NCBI GenBank assembly: GCA_029256665.1
Contig: JAQSXN010000113.1
Span: forward strand, 1 to 13,316
Reading direction: 5' to 3'
Length of the DNA stretch: 13,316 bases
Source of the DNA: Paenibacillus sp.
GTDB taxonomy: Bacteria > Bacillota > Bacilli > Paenibacillales > Paenibacillaceae
Shown piece after piece: positions 1 to 7,522 of this stretch. The notes under the pieces were generated by a model. It did no database searches. It worked only from the letters and a program-made list of their open reading frames with translations, and had not been told where the DNA came from. Both the position numbers and the translations under genes were made by a program. How positions within the stretch are numbered: the first letter of the stretch is position 1; every line of letters starts with the position of its first letter.

Positions 1-18
1 TTTCCGCGCGCGCGGAAA
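1..18. repeat. Perfect 18-bp GC-rich palindrome upstream of folD
   Basis: The first 18 bases form a perfect self-complementary sequence, TTTCCGCGC followed by GCGCGGAAA, with no unpaired loop bases. It ends about 9 bases before the folD ribosome binding site. No T-run follows it on the plus strand, so it is not a complete intrinsic terminator. It could be a processing hairpin or part of a larger structure cut by the window edge. Its function is unknown. Confidence 0.5.
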
Positions 19-35
19 ACAGGATAAAGGAGACG

Positions 36-905
36 ATGACGTACATGGGAGCGCAAATCATCGATGGCAAGAAGATATCGGAGCAAATTCGCGGCGAATG
101 GATGGAGCAGGTCGCAAAGCTGAAAGAGCAGGGCATCGTGCCCGGCCTGGCGGTCGTGTTGGTCGGCGAGGACCCTGCTTCCAAGGTGTACGTCGGTTCG
201 AAGGAAAAGGCTTGTATCGCGCTCGGCATCTATTCGGAGGTGCATCGTCTCCCTGCCGATACGACGGACGGGCAATTATTGGCGTTGATCGACAAGCTTA
301 ACAACCAAGCGTCGATTAACGGCATACTCGTGCAGCTGCCGCTGCCCAAACATCTGAACGAAAAAGCGGTTATCGATGCGATCAGCGTCGCGAAAGACGT
401 AGACGGCTTCCATCCTGAAAGCGTGGGCAACTTGACGATCGGCGACGATAGCTTGCTGCCTTGCACCCCTGCCGGCGTTATCGAGCTGATCAAGCGCAGC
501 GGCGTTGACATCAATGGCAAACACGCCGTCGTCATCGGGCGCAGCAACATCGTGGGCAAACCCGTTTCAATGCTGCTGCTTCGCGAGAACGCGACGGTGA
601 CGATCTGCCATTCGCGCACGGCTAACATGGAAGAAATTGCTAAACAAGCGGATATTCTGGTCGTGGCGATCGGAAAAGCGAAAGCGATCGACAGCCGTTT
701 CGTCAAGCCGGGAGCCGTTGTCATCGATGTCGGCATTAATCGCCTGCCGGACGGAAAGCTCGCTGGCGATGTCGACTACGAAGACTGCCTGGAAACAGCC
801 GGTTACATCACTCCCGTTCCCGGCGGCGTAGGTCCCATGACCATTACGATGCTGATGGGCAATACGATCAAAGCAGCCAAGAGGACGAACGGAATCGAGG
901 TGTAG
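36..905 (+). CDS. folD: FolD bifunctional methylenetetrahydrofolate dehydrogenase / methenyltetrahydrofolate cyclohydrolase
   Basis: Cytosolic enzyme that interconverts 5,10-methylene-THF and 10-formyl-THF using NADP, feeding purine and formyl-methionine synthesis. The 289-aa protein has the usual family length. The N-terminal catalytic domain carries YVGSK, with Tyr52 and the catalytic Lys56, then QLPLP and KDVDGFHP. The Rossmann part has [19 protein letters not shown] and [13 protein letters not shown]. The C-terminal signature [10 protein letters not shown] is intact. An AAAGGAG ribosome site at 26-32 lies only 3 nt before this ATG. A second in-frame ATG at 45 has a 12-nt spacing, so the true start may be 45. 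The stop codon is 3 nt before the xseA GTG, indicating translational coupling in one operon. Confidence 0.98.
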   Translation: MTYMGAQIIDGKKISEQIRGEWMEQVAKLKEQGIVPGLAVVLVGEDPASKVYVGSKEKACIALGIYSEVHRLPADTTDGQLLALIDKLNNQASINGILVQLPLPKHLNEKAVIDAISVAKDVDGFHPESVGNLTIGDDSLLPCTPAGVIELIKRSGVDINGKHAVVIGRSNIVGKPVSMLLLRENATVTICHSRTANMEEIAKQADILVVAIGKAKAIDSRFVKPGAVVIDVGINRLPDGKLAGDVDYEDCLETAGYITPVPGGVGPMTITMLMGNTIKAAKRTNGIEV

Positions 906-908
906 CCG

Positions 909-2258
909 GTGACCGCACAACCTCGCGTATACTCCATTAAAGAATTAAACAAATATATCCGCATGAAGCTGGAGAGCGATATCGTTCTTGGCGATGTGTG
1001 GCTGCGAGGGGAAATTTCGAATTTCACCCATCATTCCAGCGGCCATATGTATTTCACGCTCAAGGACGAAGGCAGCCGGCTCAAATGCGTCATGTTCGCC
1101 ACTCACAACGCGCGGCTTCCGTTTATCCCGCGAGAAGGGGCGAAGGTGCTCGCGCGCGGCAATATATCCGTCTTCGAGCGCGACGGCAACTATCAGTTTT
1201 ATTGTCAAGCGATGCAGCCCGACGGCATCGGAAGCCTGTATCTGGCTTTCGAGCAGCTGAAGGAAAAGTTGGATAAGGAAGGGTTGTTCGCCTCGTCCCG
1301 CAAGCGGACCATTCCCGCGTACCCTAAAGCGATCGGGGTCATTACTTCTCCGACCGGAGCTGCGGTACGCGATATTATAACGACTTTGAACCGAAGATAT
1401 CCGCTCATTCCGGTGTATATATGCCCCGTGCTCGTGCAGGGAGCGGGCGCTGCGCCCGCGATCGTAAGCGCCATCCATTCGATGAACCGTTTCGGCGAAT
1501 GCGACGTATTAATCGTAGGCCGCGGCGGCGGATCGCTGGAAGAACTGTGGGCGTTCAACGAAGAAGCCGTCGCAAGAGCGATCGCGGGTTCGGCCATACC
1601 GGTCATTAGCGCGGTCGGACACGAAACCGATTATACGATAGCCGACTTTGCGGCTGATCTGCGCGCGGCGACGCCGACGGCGGCAGCCGAGCTGGCCGTC
1701 CCTCATGTTGCGGAGCTTGGGCAACGGTTGAACCGGCTGAATCAACGGCTGGCGGGAGCTGCTCAAAGCAAGATAAAAGGACAGCGAGAGCGGCTGGAAC
1801 GCGCGCTAAGATCGCCGTTCTTCCGTTACCCGAGGAGATACTTGCTCGATCAGGCACAGCGTCTCGATCGTCTGCAGGAGCAGTTGCGCCAGCGGACGCA
1901 GTATGTGGCGATTAGAGAGAGAGCGAGACTTGGCAAGATGGACAAAGGACTTGCCGCCAGGCATCCCGGAGAAAAAATCGCCTTCTCGGCGAAAAGGCTA
2001 GGTTCCGCTAAGCGCCAGCTGGAGCTTGCAGCCTCAGCCCTGATTAAGGAAAAGAAGCAGCGCTTGCATGGAGGCATCCGCCAGCTGGACGCGCTTAGTC
2101 CGCTTAAAGTGATGGCTCGCGGTTATGGGCTGATCTACGACGGAGAAGGGCAACGATTGCTGAAATCCGTATCGGATGCGGCTCCCGGCGATGATGTGAC
2201 CGTCAAGCTGGCCGACGGCGCGATTAGCTGTCGAGTTCTTGAGGTGAAAGGAGATTAA
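909..2258 (+). CDS. xseA: Exodeoxyribonuclease VII large subunit XseA
   Basis: Large subunit of exonuclease VII, which degrades single-stranded DNA to oligonucleotides together with several XseB subunits. The protein is 449 aa, a normal length. An N-terminal OB-fold spans about residues 5-105, followed by the catalytic region ([22 protein letters not shown] at 204-214, [20 protein letters not shown] from 234) and a long charged alpha-helical stretch (about 265-400) that binds XseB in the family. Residues Asp155, Arg205, His238 and Asp241 fall at the positions reported essential in the E. coli enzyme. It starts at GTG, with a GAGGTG ribosome site overlapping the folD stop. xseB follows after 5 nt. 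Confidence 0.98.
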   Translation: MTAQPRVYSIKELNKYIRMKLESDIVLGDVWLRGEISNFTHHSSGHMYFTLKDEGSRLKCVMFATHNARLPFIPREGAKVLARGNISVFERDGNYQFYCQAMQPDGIGSLYLAFEQLKEKLDKEGLFASSRKRTIPAYPKAIGVITSPTGAAVRDIITTLNRRYPLIPVYICPVLVQGAGAAPAIVSAIHSMNRFGECDVLIVGRGGGSLEELWAFNEEAVARAIAGSAIPVISAVGHETDYTIADFAADLRAATPTAAAELAVPHVAELGQRLNRLNQRLAGAAQSKIKGQRERLERALRSPFFRYPRRYLLDQAQRLDRLQEQLRQRTQYVAIRERARLGKMDKGLAARHPGEKIAFSAKRLGSAKRQLELAASALIKEKKQRLHGGIRQLDALSPLKVMARGYGLIYDGEGQRLLKSVSDAAPGDDVTVKLADGAISCRVLEVKGD

Positions 2259-2263
2259 CCGAA

Positions 2264-2518
2264 ATGGCCAACACCCTAAATGAAGAGCTAAGCTTCGAAC
2301 AGGCGATGGATCGGCTCGAGGACATCGTGGCGCGGCTTGAGAACGGCGACGTTCCACTCGAGACGGCGATCGAATTGTTCCAGGAAGGCATGAAGCTGTC
2401 GCAATTATGCGGCGGCAAGCTGGAGCAGGTGGAGCAGAAGATCGAACTGCTTCTGGAGACGGAGCAAGGATTTCAGAAAAAACCGTTTGCCTCTGCAAGC
2501 GAAGACAAAGGGGAATAA
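2264..2518 (+). CDS. xseB: Exodeoxyribonuclease VII small subunit XseB
   Basis: Small subunit of exonuclease VII; several copies bind the helical region of XseA. The 84-aa protein shows the family pattern [19 protein letters not shown], then [20 protein letters not shown] and a C-terminal helix EQKIELLLE, giving two helices that form a hairpin coiled coil. The start is supported by an AAAGGAG site at 2247-2253, ten bases before the ATG and overlapping the end of xseA. The next gene, ispA, begins 3 nt after the stop, so the four genes folD to ispA appear co-transcribed and translationally coupled. Confidence 0.97.
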   Translation: MANTLNEELSFEQAMDRLEDIVARLENGDVPLETAIELFQEGMKLSQLCGGKLEQVEQKIELLLETEQGFQKKPFASASEDKGE

Positions 2519-2521
2519 CGA

Positions 2522-3442
2522 TTGGAAGCCAGGGATACCACTTCTACAATTCGCGATTACTTGCGTCAAAGCGCGGCCGAGACGGAAGCAGAGTTATCGC
2601 GATCGCTGGCGCCGTCTTGGGAGATGCCCAAGACGCTAAGAGAGTCAATGAGTTATTCCTTAGGCGCAGGCGGCAAGCGGATTCGTCCGTCGCTCGTCTT
2701 GACGGCGGCGGAGGCCATTCGAGGATCGGCCGCCGATCGAAAGTCCGCGCTGCCGGTTGCGTGCGCGGTCGAATACATACATACGTATTCCCTGATCCAT
2801 GACGACTTGCCGGCGATGGACAATGACGACTTTCGCCGCGGCAAGCCGACGAATCACAAGGTGTTCGGCGAAGCGATGGCGATTCTTGCGGGCGATGCGC
2901 TGTTAACGCACGCGTTCAAACTCGTCGCTCATACCGCGAAGCTAGGCGTCCCCGCCGAGACGGCGCTTGCCATATCGGAAGAGCTTGCGGAGCTTGCGGG
3001 CGCCTCGGGCATGGTTGGCGGACAGGCGGCCGACATGCTTGGCGAGCAAGGGATTACGTCCATCGCCGAGCTTGAATACATCCATCTTCACAAAACAAGC
3101 GATCTGATCGTGTTTTCGGTCAAGTCGGGCGGACGCATCGGTTGCGCGAGCAATCGCCAGTTGGACCTGCTTGAACTTTTTGGCCGCAATCTCGGCTTGG
3201 CCTTCCAGATTCAGGATGACATTCTGGATCTTGTCGGCGACGCGGAGAAGCTGGGCAAGCCGACGAACAGCGACGTCGAGCAGCAGAAGGTCACGTATCC
3301 GTATCTCATTGGACTCGATGAGAGCAAGGCGCTCGTCTCGCGGCTGACCGACCAGGCCAAATCCGCGATCATCGAAGCCGGTCTCGCAGAGCCGTCGAGA
3401 TTGCTGCAGATTGCCGATTATTTAGTGCATCGCGACCATTAA
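2522..3442 (+). CDS. ispA: Farnesyl/geranyl diphosphate synthase (polyprenyl synthetase family, IspA)
   Basis: Condenses isopentenyl diphosphate with DMAPP and GPP to give farnesyl diphosphate for undecaprenyl phosphate, menaquinone and heme side chains. The 306-aa protein is all-helical. It has GGKRIRP (50-56), the first aspartate-rich motif DDLPAMD (94-100, with the two-residue insertion typical of bacterial FPP synthases), RRGKPTNH, GGQAADM (166-172), the KT pair at 191-192, the second aspartate-rich motif DDILD (232-236) and GKPTNSD. Start is TTG, chosen because an AAAGGGG ribosome site at 2507-2513 lies 8 nt before it and because the sequence matches the family N-terminus. Product chain length (C15) is inferred from the FARM type. 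Confidence 0.96.
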   Translation: MEARDTTSTIRDYLRQSAAETEAELSRSLAPSWEMPKTLRESMSYSLGAGGKRIRPSLVLTAAEAIRGSAADRKSALPVACAVEYIHTYSLIHDDLPAMDNDDFRRGKPTNHKVFGEAMAILAGDALLTHAFKLVAHTAKLGVPAETALAISEELAELAGASGMVGGQAADMLGEQGITSIAELEYIHLHKTSDLIVFSVKSGGRIGCASNRQLDLLELFGRNLGLAFQIQDDILDLVGDAEKLGKPTNSDVEQQKVTYPYLIGLDESKALVSRLTDQAKSAIIEAGLAEPSRLLQIADYLVHRDH

Positions 3443-3467
3443 CCGACCGCAAACAACGGTTTCTGTT

Positions 3468-3495
3468 TTGGCACATTCGACAACTATGCTATAAT
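3468..3495 (+). promoter_or_regulatory. Extended -10 sigma-A promoter for dxs
   Basis: The -35 hexamer TTGGCA is at 3468-3473 and the consensus -10 TATAAT at 3490-3495, with a 16-bp spacer and a TG dinucleotide one base before the -10 (extended -10). It lies between the ispA stop and the dxs start and should start transcripts near 3502, giving a leader of about 55 nt. It gives dxs and tlyA expression independent of the upstream operon. Confidence 0.85.
3476..3482 (-). promoter_or_regulatory. Putative Spo0A box inside the dxs promoter spacer
   Basis: TTCGACA on the plus strand is an exact reverse complement of the 0A box core TGTCGAA. With flanking bases the minus strand reads GTTGTCGAA, one mismatch from TTTGTCRAA. 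It lies entirely between the -35 and -10 hexamers of the dxs promoter, a position where binding should block RNA polymerase. The same 7-mer also occurs by chance inside coding sequence (3815-3821 and 6269-6275), so site identity alone is modest evidence. Confidence 0.45.
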
Positions 3496-3517
3496 AGGTA
3501 AAATGTAGACGTTCATC

Positions 3518-3550
3518 GGACGGCGTTCGTGCTGTCCTCGAAAGCGAGGA
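3518..3550 (+). promoter_or_regulatory. dxs leader with two overlapping hairpins, one covering the ribosome site
   Basis: Hairpin A pairs 3518-3524 (GGACGGC) with 3531-3537 (GCTGTCC): seven pairs including one G-U, with a 6-nt loop. Hairpin B pairs 3535-3540 (TCCTCG) with 3545-3550 (CGAGGA) across an AAAG loop and hides the dxs Shine-Dalgarno GAGGA (3546-3550). The two share bases 3535-3537 and cannot both form fully. This resembles a sequester/anti-sequester layout; ligand or trigger is unknown, and regulation is inferred only from pairing. Confidence 0.4.
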
Positions 3551-3556
3551 AATCAT

Positions 3557-5455
3557 GTGCTGCTTGAACAAATCAAAGGACCAGAGGATCTAGACGGATT
3601 ATCGGTTGGCCAGCTCGAACAGCTTGCGGGCGAGATTCGCCAGTTTCTGATCGAGAAGCTGTCCGTAACGGGAGGACATCTGGCACCCAATCTCGGCGTC
3701 GTGGAATTAACGCTCGCCCTGCATTATTTATTCGATAGTCCTCAAGATAAATTCATATTCGACGTCGGACATCAATCCTACGTTCACAAAATATTGACAG
3801 GCCGCATGGATCAATTCGACACGCTGCGCAAGTACAAAGGACTTTGCGGCTTCGTCAAGCGTTCCGAAAGCGAGCACGACGTATGGGAAGCCGGCCATAG
3901 CAGCACTTCGCTGTCGGCAGCAATGGGCATGGCTCTTGCGCGCGACTTGAAGGGCAGCAACAACCGCGTGGTCGCCGTTATAGGCGACGGAGCTTTGACC
4001 GGGGGAATGGCTCTCGAAGCGCTCAACCATATCGGTCACGAAAAACGCAACATGATTGTTATTCTGAACGATAACGAGATGTCGATCGCTCCGAACGTCG
4101 GGGCGCTGCATCATTATTTGGGCAGGATCCGCACAGACCGCCATTACCAGAAGGCCAAGGACGAGCTTCAGCATCTGCTGAACAAAATTCCGGCAATCGG
4201 CGGGAAGTTGGCCAAAACGGCGGAACGATTCAAGGACAGCCTGAAGTATTTGCTGGTCAGCGGAATTTTGTTCGAGCAATTCGGGCTTACTTATCTTGGC
4301 CCAGTAGACGGTCACGACCTGGACGGCTTGCTCGATATTCTGAAACAAGCGGATTCCATGCCCGGTCCGGTGCTCGTTCATGTCATCACGGTCAAAGGAA
4401 AAGGGTATTCTCCTGCCGAAGCCGATTCCCACAAGTGGCATGGCGCGTCGCCGTATAAGATCGAGTCCGGACAAATGGTCAAAGCGGTCGGACCGCCGAT
4501 GTACACGAAAGTATTCGGAGACATGCTGATTCAGCTGGCTCGCGAGGACGAAAGAATCGTGGCCGTCACGCCGGCAATGCCTAGCGGCTCGGGGCTCATC
4601 GAATTCGCGGAGGCGTTCCCGAATCGGATGATCGACGTGGGCATCGCCGAGCAGCATGCCGCAACTTTATCCGCCGCGCTTGCAATGGAAGGCTTAAAGC
4701 CCGTATTCGCCGTGTATTCGACGTTCTTGCAAAGAGCGTACGATCAAGTGGTGCACGACATATGCCGCCAAAATCTCAATGTCGTCTTTGCCATTGACCG
4801 GGCCGGCTTCGTGGGACCAGATGGGGAGACCCATCAAGGCGTCTACGACATCGCGTTCTTGCGCCATGTGCCGAATTTGGTCATTATGATGCCCAAAGAC
4901 GAAAACGAGCTGCGCCGCATGATGAAGACGGCCATCGATTATAACGATGGACCGATCGCCGTGCGATATCCGCGCATTAACGGCGTCGGCGTAGAGCTGG
5001 ACGCCGCTCCCCAGCCTCTCCCGATCGGCAAGTGGGAGACGCTGCGAGAAGGGGATTCGAGCGTCATTTTGGCCATCGGTCCCATGATCGGGGTGGCCGA
5101 AGCAGCCGCCGAGATGATGAAGCGCGAAGGCGTGCAGGTTGGAATCGTAAACGCCAGATTCATTAAACCGCTCGACGAAGAGATGCTGATCGACTTTGCG
5201 GAGAAGGGCAAACGCATCATCGTTTTGGAGGAAGGGGCAGAGCTCGGAGGTTTTGGCAGCTCCGTTCTCGAATTTTATTCCTTCAAGGGATTGTACGATA
5301 CGGCCGTGTGCATATTGGGCGTGCCGGACGTGTTCGTGGAGCACGGCTCCATCGAACAGCAGCGGGAAGAAGTCGGCCTGACAGCAGAGCGCGTCGCCAC
5401 CGAGCTTCGTTCCATGAATCCGAGGCGCATGAAACGCGCAACGGGTCAAGCGTAA
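3557..5455 (+). CDS. dxs: 1-deoxy-D-xylulose-5-phosphate synthase Dxs
   Basis: Thiamine-diphosphate enzyme that condenses pyruvate and glyceraldehyde 3-phosphate to DXP, the first step of the MEP isoprenoid pathway. At 632 aa it is full length. Visible features are [20 protein letters not shown] near the N-terminus, the ThDP-binding GDGALTGG (143-150) followed by ND at 171-172, the [10 protein letters not shown] motif with catalytic Glu365, and the transketolase C-terminal domain ([18 protein letters not shown]). The GTG start is chosen because GAGGA at 3546-3550 sits 6 nt upstream and the N-terminus MLLEQI fits the family. An ATG at 3555 is out of frame. It lies 114 nt after ispA, behind its own promoter and a structured leader, and is followed by tlyA. 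Confidence 0.98.
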   Translation: MLLEQIKGPEDLDGLSVGQLEQLAGEIRQFLIEKLSVTGGHLAPNLGVVELTLALHYLFDSPQDKFIFDVGHQSYVHKILTGRMDQFDTLRKYKGLCGFVKRSESEHDVWEAGHSSTSLSAAMGMALARDLKGSNNRVVAVIGDGALTGGMALEALNHIGHEKRNMIVILNDNEMSIAPNVGALHHYLGRIRTDRHYQKAKDELQHLLNKIPAIGGKLAKTAERFKDSLKYLLVSGILFEQFGLTYLGPVDGHDLDGLLDILKQADSMPGPVLVHVITVKGKGYSPAEADSHKWHGASPYKIESGQMVKAVGPPMYTKVFGDMLIQLAREDERIVAVTPAMPSGSGLIEFAEAFPNRMIDVGIAEQHAATLSAALAMEGLKPVFAVYSTFLQRAYDQVVHDICRQNLNVVFAIDRAGFVGPDGETHQGVYDIAFLRHVPNLVIMMPKDENELRRMMKTAIDYNDGPIAVRYPRINGVGVELDAAPQPLPIGKWETLREGDSSVILAIGPMIGVAEAAAEMMKREGVQVGIVNARFIKPLDEEMLIDFAEKGKRIIVLEEGAELGGFGSSVLEFYSFKGLYDTAVCILGVPDVFVEHGSIEQQREEVGLTAERVATELRSMNPRRMKRATGQA

Positions 5456-5468
5456 AGAGGGAACGTAA

Positions 5469-6317
5469 ATGACAACCATACCGAAAGAACGTATCGACGT
5501 GCTGCTAGTGGAGCGCGGGTATTACGACAGCCGGGAGAAAGCGAAAAAGGCGTTAATGGCCGGGCTCGTGCTCGTGGACGATGAGCCGGTGGACAAAAGC
5601 GGCATGAAAGTGCCGCGTTCGGCGGACATTAAAGTAAAAGGCGCATTGCATCCGTACGTGAGCAGAGGCGGACTTAAGCTGGAGAAAGCGATAAAATCGT
5701 TCGGCATCGACATGACAGGCAGGGTGATGCTGGATATCGGGGCTTCGACCGGCGGATTTACGGACTGCGCTTTGCAGAACGGCGCCTCTTTCGTGTACGC
5801 GATCGACGTCGGCTACAATCAACTCGACTGGTCGCTAAGGCAGCACGAGCAGGTCCGCGTGATGGAACGGACGAATTTCCGTTATATGCTGCCGGAGCAT
5901 CTCGAAGGTCCGCGACCCGACTTTGCGAGCATTGACGTTTCCTTTATTTCTCTAAAACACATCTTGCCTACGCTCGCGACGCTGCTTCCCCAAAATGCGG
6001 GAGTCGTTGCTTTGATTAAGCCGCAATTCGAGGCCGGCAGAGAAAAGGTCGGCAAGCTCGGCGTCGTAAGGGATCCTTCCGTACACGCGGAAGTAATTCG
6101 GCAGGTGCTGGGATACGCGTCCGAAGCGGGGTTCTCGCTGCGTCGCTTAACGTATTCTCCGATAACGGGCGGGGAAGGGAATATCGAGTTTCTGGCCTAT
6201 TGGGAGACGCCTTTGACCCTGGACTCGGCCTCGGCAGAATCGGCAATATCGAATCTCGAACTAACCATTGTCGAATTGGTCGCCGAGGCCAATCGCACAT
6301 TTAAAGGCAAGCCTTGA
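5469..6317 (+). CDS. tlyA: TlyA family rRNA 2'-O-methyltransferase (YqxC-like, hemolysin A family)
   Basis: Predicted ribosomal RNA ribose methyltransferase with an N-terminal S4 RNA-binding domain (about residues 7-66, starting RIDVLLVERG) and an FtsJ/RrmJ-like SAM domain (about 67-250). The SAM loop is DIGASTGGFTD (89-99). The catalytic tetrad positions known from TlyA (Lys-Asp-Lys-Glu) are present as Lys70, Asp156, Lys184 and Glu240. Length (282 aa) matches Bacillus YqxC. The ribosome site AAAGAGGGAA (5454-5463) overlaps the dxs stop codon, and the ATG lies 13 nt after that stop, so it is co-translated with dxs. Hemolysin annotations for this family are historic. The actual RNA target in this organism is inferred, not shown. 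Confidence 0.95.
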   Translation: MTTIPKERIDVLLVERGYYDSREKAKKALMAGLVLVDDEPVDKSGMKVPRSADIKVKGALHPYVSRGGLKLEKAIKSFGIDMTGRVMLDIGASTGGFTDCALQNGASFVYAIDVGYNQLDWSLRQHEQVRVMERTNFRYMLPEHLEGPRPDFASIDVSFISLKHILPTLATLLPQNAGVVALIKPQFEAGREKVGKLGVVRDPSVHAEVIRQVLGYASEAGFSLRRLTYSPITGGEGNIEFLAYWETPLTLDSASAESAISNLELTIVELVAEANRTFKGKP

Positions 6318-6367
6318 AACGCCGTATTTGTACCTGATTTTACTCAACCGCATATACACAACAACGC

Positions 6368-6404
6368 AAGATGCCGATCGGTTTCACTGGATTGGCATCT
6401 TTTT
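6368..6404 (+). terminator. Intrinsic terminator after tlyA
   Basis: A 12-bp stem pairs 6368-6379 (AAGATGCCGATC) with 6390-6401 (GATTGGCATCTT), with one G-U pair and a 10-nt loop, followed by TTTTT at 6400-6404. It closes the folD-to-tlyA transcription block and separates it from the next unit. Confidence 0.92.
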
Positions 6405-6406
6405 GC

Positions 6407-6436
6407 TTTACAAATTGTCCCTTGATTTGATAAACT
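6407..6436 (+). promoter_or_regulatory. Candidate sigma-A promoter for the 155-aa gene, argR and recN
   Basis: TTTACA (6407-6412) and TAAACT (6431-6436) are separated by 18 bp and lie just after the tlyA terminator. The -10 match is only 4 of 6, so the exact hexamer is uncertain (GATAAA nearby is an alternative). A promoter is expected here because of the terminator directly upstream. Confidence 0.4.
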
Positions 6437-6441
6437 AAGAC

Positions 6442-6455
6442 CAAACAAACGTTCG
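6442..6455 (+). promoter_or_regulatory. LexA-like (SOS) operator candidate
   Basis: CAAACAAACGTTCG differs at one position from the symmetric Bacillus-type LexA pattern CGAAC-N4-GTTCG; the centre AAAC fits the RNRY preference. It lies at the expected transcription start of the candidate promoter. The operon downstream ends with recN, a DNA repair gene, which makes SOS control plausible. It overlaps an inverted repeat, GACCAAA (6439-6445) and TTTGGTC (6470-6476), which may instead be the functional element. Confidence 0.4.
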
Positions 6456-6493
6456 CTTCCGTGATTCGCTTTGGTCGAATGAGGTGAAACGCT

Positions 6494-6961
6494 ATGGATA
6501 AATACGGCGATTGGTTTATAATGGCGCTAGCGGGCGTATTGCTGCTCGTATGGATCTACCGCGCGTTCTATCGGTGGCTGCATGCTCCGGTCAACATGAA
6601 CCGCATCACGCTGGGCAAGGGAGCCGCGGTGTCCGATGACGACGAGAACGTAAAGCTGCTGAAGCGGAACGGCTTCAAGGTGCTTTCGGCTAAACACGTC
6701 GTGCCGATCCCGGTCGAGCTTGACGGCGCGCCGATCGGAACCGGAGCGCGCATGTATATCGATTACATGGCCACCAAGGACGATCTCACTTACGTGGTCA
6801 AGACCGCCAGGGAGCGAAAGCCCATGGAATGGACCGCTAGCGGACTCAGGGACAAGCTTCTTGTTTACGCTTTGCTGTTGCAGGATTGCGCCGGTATTTT
6901 GTACATAGACGCGAAGGAAGGCACGGTCCGCAAGATCGTTTTCCATTTGACCGACGACTGA
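6494..6961 (+). CDS. Membrane-anchored protein of unknown function, possibly degenerate PD-(D/E)XK fold
   Basis: No named family is recognised. The 155-aa product has one N-terminal membrane helix (about residues 7-24) followed by basic residues, so the rest should face the cytoplasm. The soluble part (about 50-152) reads like a restriction-endonuclease fold: a helix ENVKLLKRNGFKVL, then a strand with Asp90 (MYIDYMA), a strand YVVK with Lys103, and a helix with K-x-x-x-Y (121-125) recalling the QxxxY of RecB/Cas4 nucleases. The acidic residue expected two positions before Lys103 is Val101, so nuclease activity is doubtful. The ATG is supported by GAGGTG at 6481-6486, 7 nt upstream. It lies 26 nt before argR and is probably co-transcribed with it and recN. 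Confidence 0.88.
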   Translation: MDKYGDWFIMALAGVLLLVWIYRAFYRWLHAPVNMNRITLGKGAAVSDDDENVKLLKRNGFKVLSAKHVVPIPVELDGAPIGTGARMYIDYMATKDDLTYVVKTARERKPMEWTASGLRDKLLVYALLLQDCAGILYIDAKEGTVRKIVFHLTDD

Positions 6962-6987
6962 ACATACGTAACAACGGGGGTTTGTTT

Positions 6988-7440
6988 ATGAAGGGAATCA
7001 GGCAATTCAAGATCAAGGAAATTATCGCAAGCAGCATCATCGAGACGCAGGAAGAACTGGTCGAGTCGCTTCGCGAGTCGGGCATGCAAGTGACGCAGGC
7101 AACGGTCTCGAGGGACATCAAGGAGCTTATGCTGATCAAGGTGCCAATAGAAGAAGGGCGATACAAATATTCGCTGCCGATGGATGCCCATCGCCAGAAT
7201 CCGATTCATAAGCTGAAGCGGGCGATCGTGGATCACTTTACCGGCATCGATTATACGGATAATTTGGTGGTGCTCAAGTGTCTGCCGGGTACGGCTAACA
7301 CGATCGGCGGTTTGATCGATAACATGGAATGGAGCGAAGTGATGGGAACGATCTGCGGAGACGATACGATACTCATTATCTGTCGGACGAAGCCGCAGAG
7401 CATGACCGTTACGGAGAGGCTTCTGGAGCTGTTGAATTAA
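6988..7440 (+). CDS. argR: Arginine repressor ArgR/AhrC
   Basis: Hexameric arginine-dependent DNA-binding regulator that represses arginine synthesis and, in Bacillus, activates arginine catabolism. The 150-aa protein has an N-terminal winged helix (about 1-70) with the VTQATVSRDIKEL recognition region (Ser41-Arg42), and a C-terminal trimerisation and arginine-binding domain with GTANTIGGLID (101-111) and GTICGDDTILIIC (Asp125-Asp126). Length matches AhrC. The reading frame is open further upstream to 6886, but the ATG at 6988 is chosen because a G-rich ribosome site (ACGGGGG, 6974-6980) lies 7 nt before it and the family N-terminus begins here. No clear ARG box is visible in front of the operon. 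recN follows after 82 nt without a terminator. Confidence 0.97.
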   Translation: MKGIRQFKIKEIIASSIIETQEELVESLRESGMQVTQATVSRDIKELMLIKVPIEEGRYKYSLPMDAHRQNPIHKLKRAIVDHFTGIDYTDNLVVLKCLPGTANTIGGLIDNMEWSEVMGTICGDDTILIICRTKPQSMTVTERLLELLN

Positions 7441-7522
7441 GGGAACGGAATCGGGATAACGTCTATAGTGTGTATAGTTACCGCGAAGTTGATGCGTTAA
7501 ACAATTAAGGAGGCATGCGAAC

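Noticed and set aside
1443..1459. Palindrome GCGGGCGC-T-GCGCCCGC inside xseA
   Set aside because: It lies in coding sequence for a Gly/Ala-rich stretch and is explained by GC-rich codon use; no T-run follows.
3555..3557. ATG two bases before the dxs GTG as start
   Set aside because: It is out of frame with Dxs; the GTG at 3557 gives the family N-terminus with correct ribosome-site spacing.
3815..3821. Exact 0A-box heptamer inside dxs (and another at 6269-6275 inside tlyA)
   Set aside because: Both lie in coding sequence away from promoters and fit chance expectation for a 7-mer in this window.
3728..4657. Long minus-strand open frame (309 codons) opposite dxs
   Set aside because: Antisense shadow of a highly conserved dxs coding region; no recognisable protein features and no ribosome site.
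6886..6987. Possible 34-residue N-terminal extension of ArgR
   Set aside because: It overlaps the end of the upstream gene in another frame; ArgR homologues start at the ATG at 6988, which has a suitable ribosome site.
7463..7477. CTATA-GTGTG-TATAG inverted repeat between argR and recN
   Set aside because: Only 5-bp AT-rich arms, no T-run and no match to an ARG box or LexA site; too weak to call.
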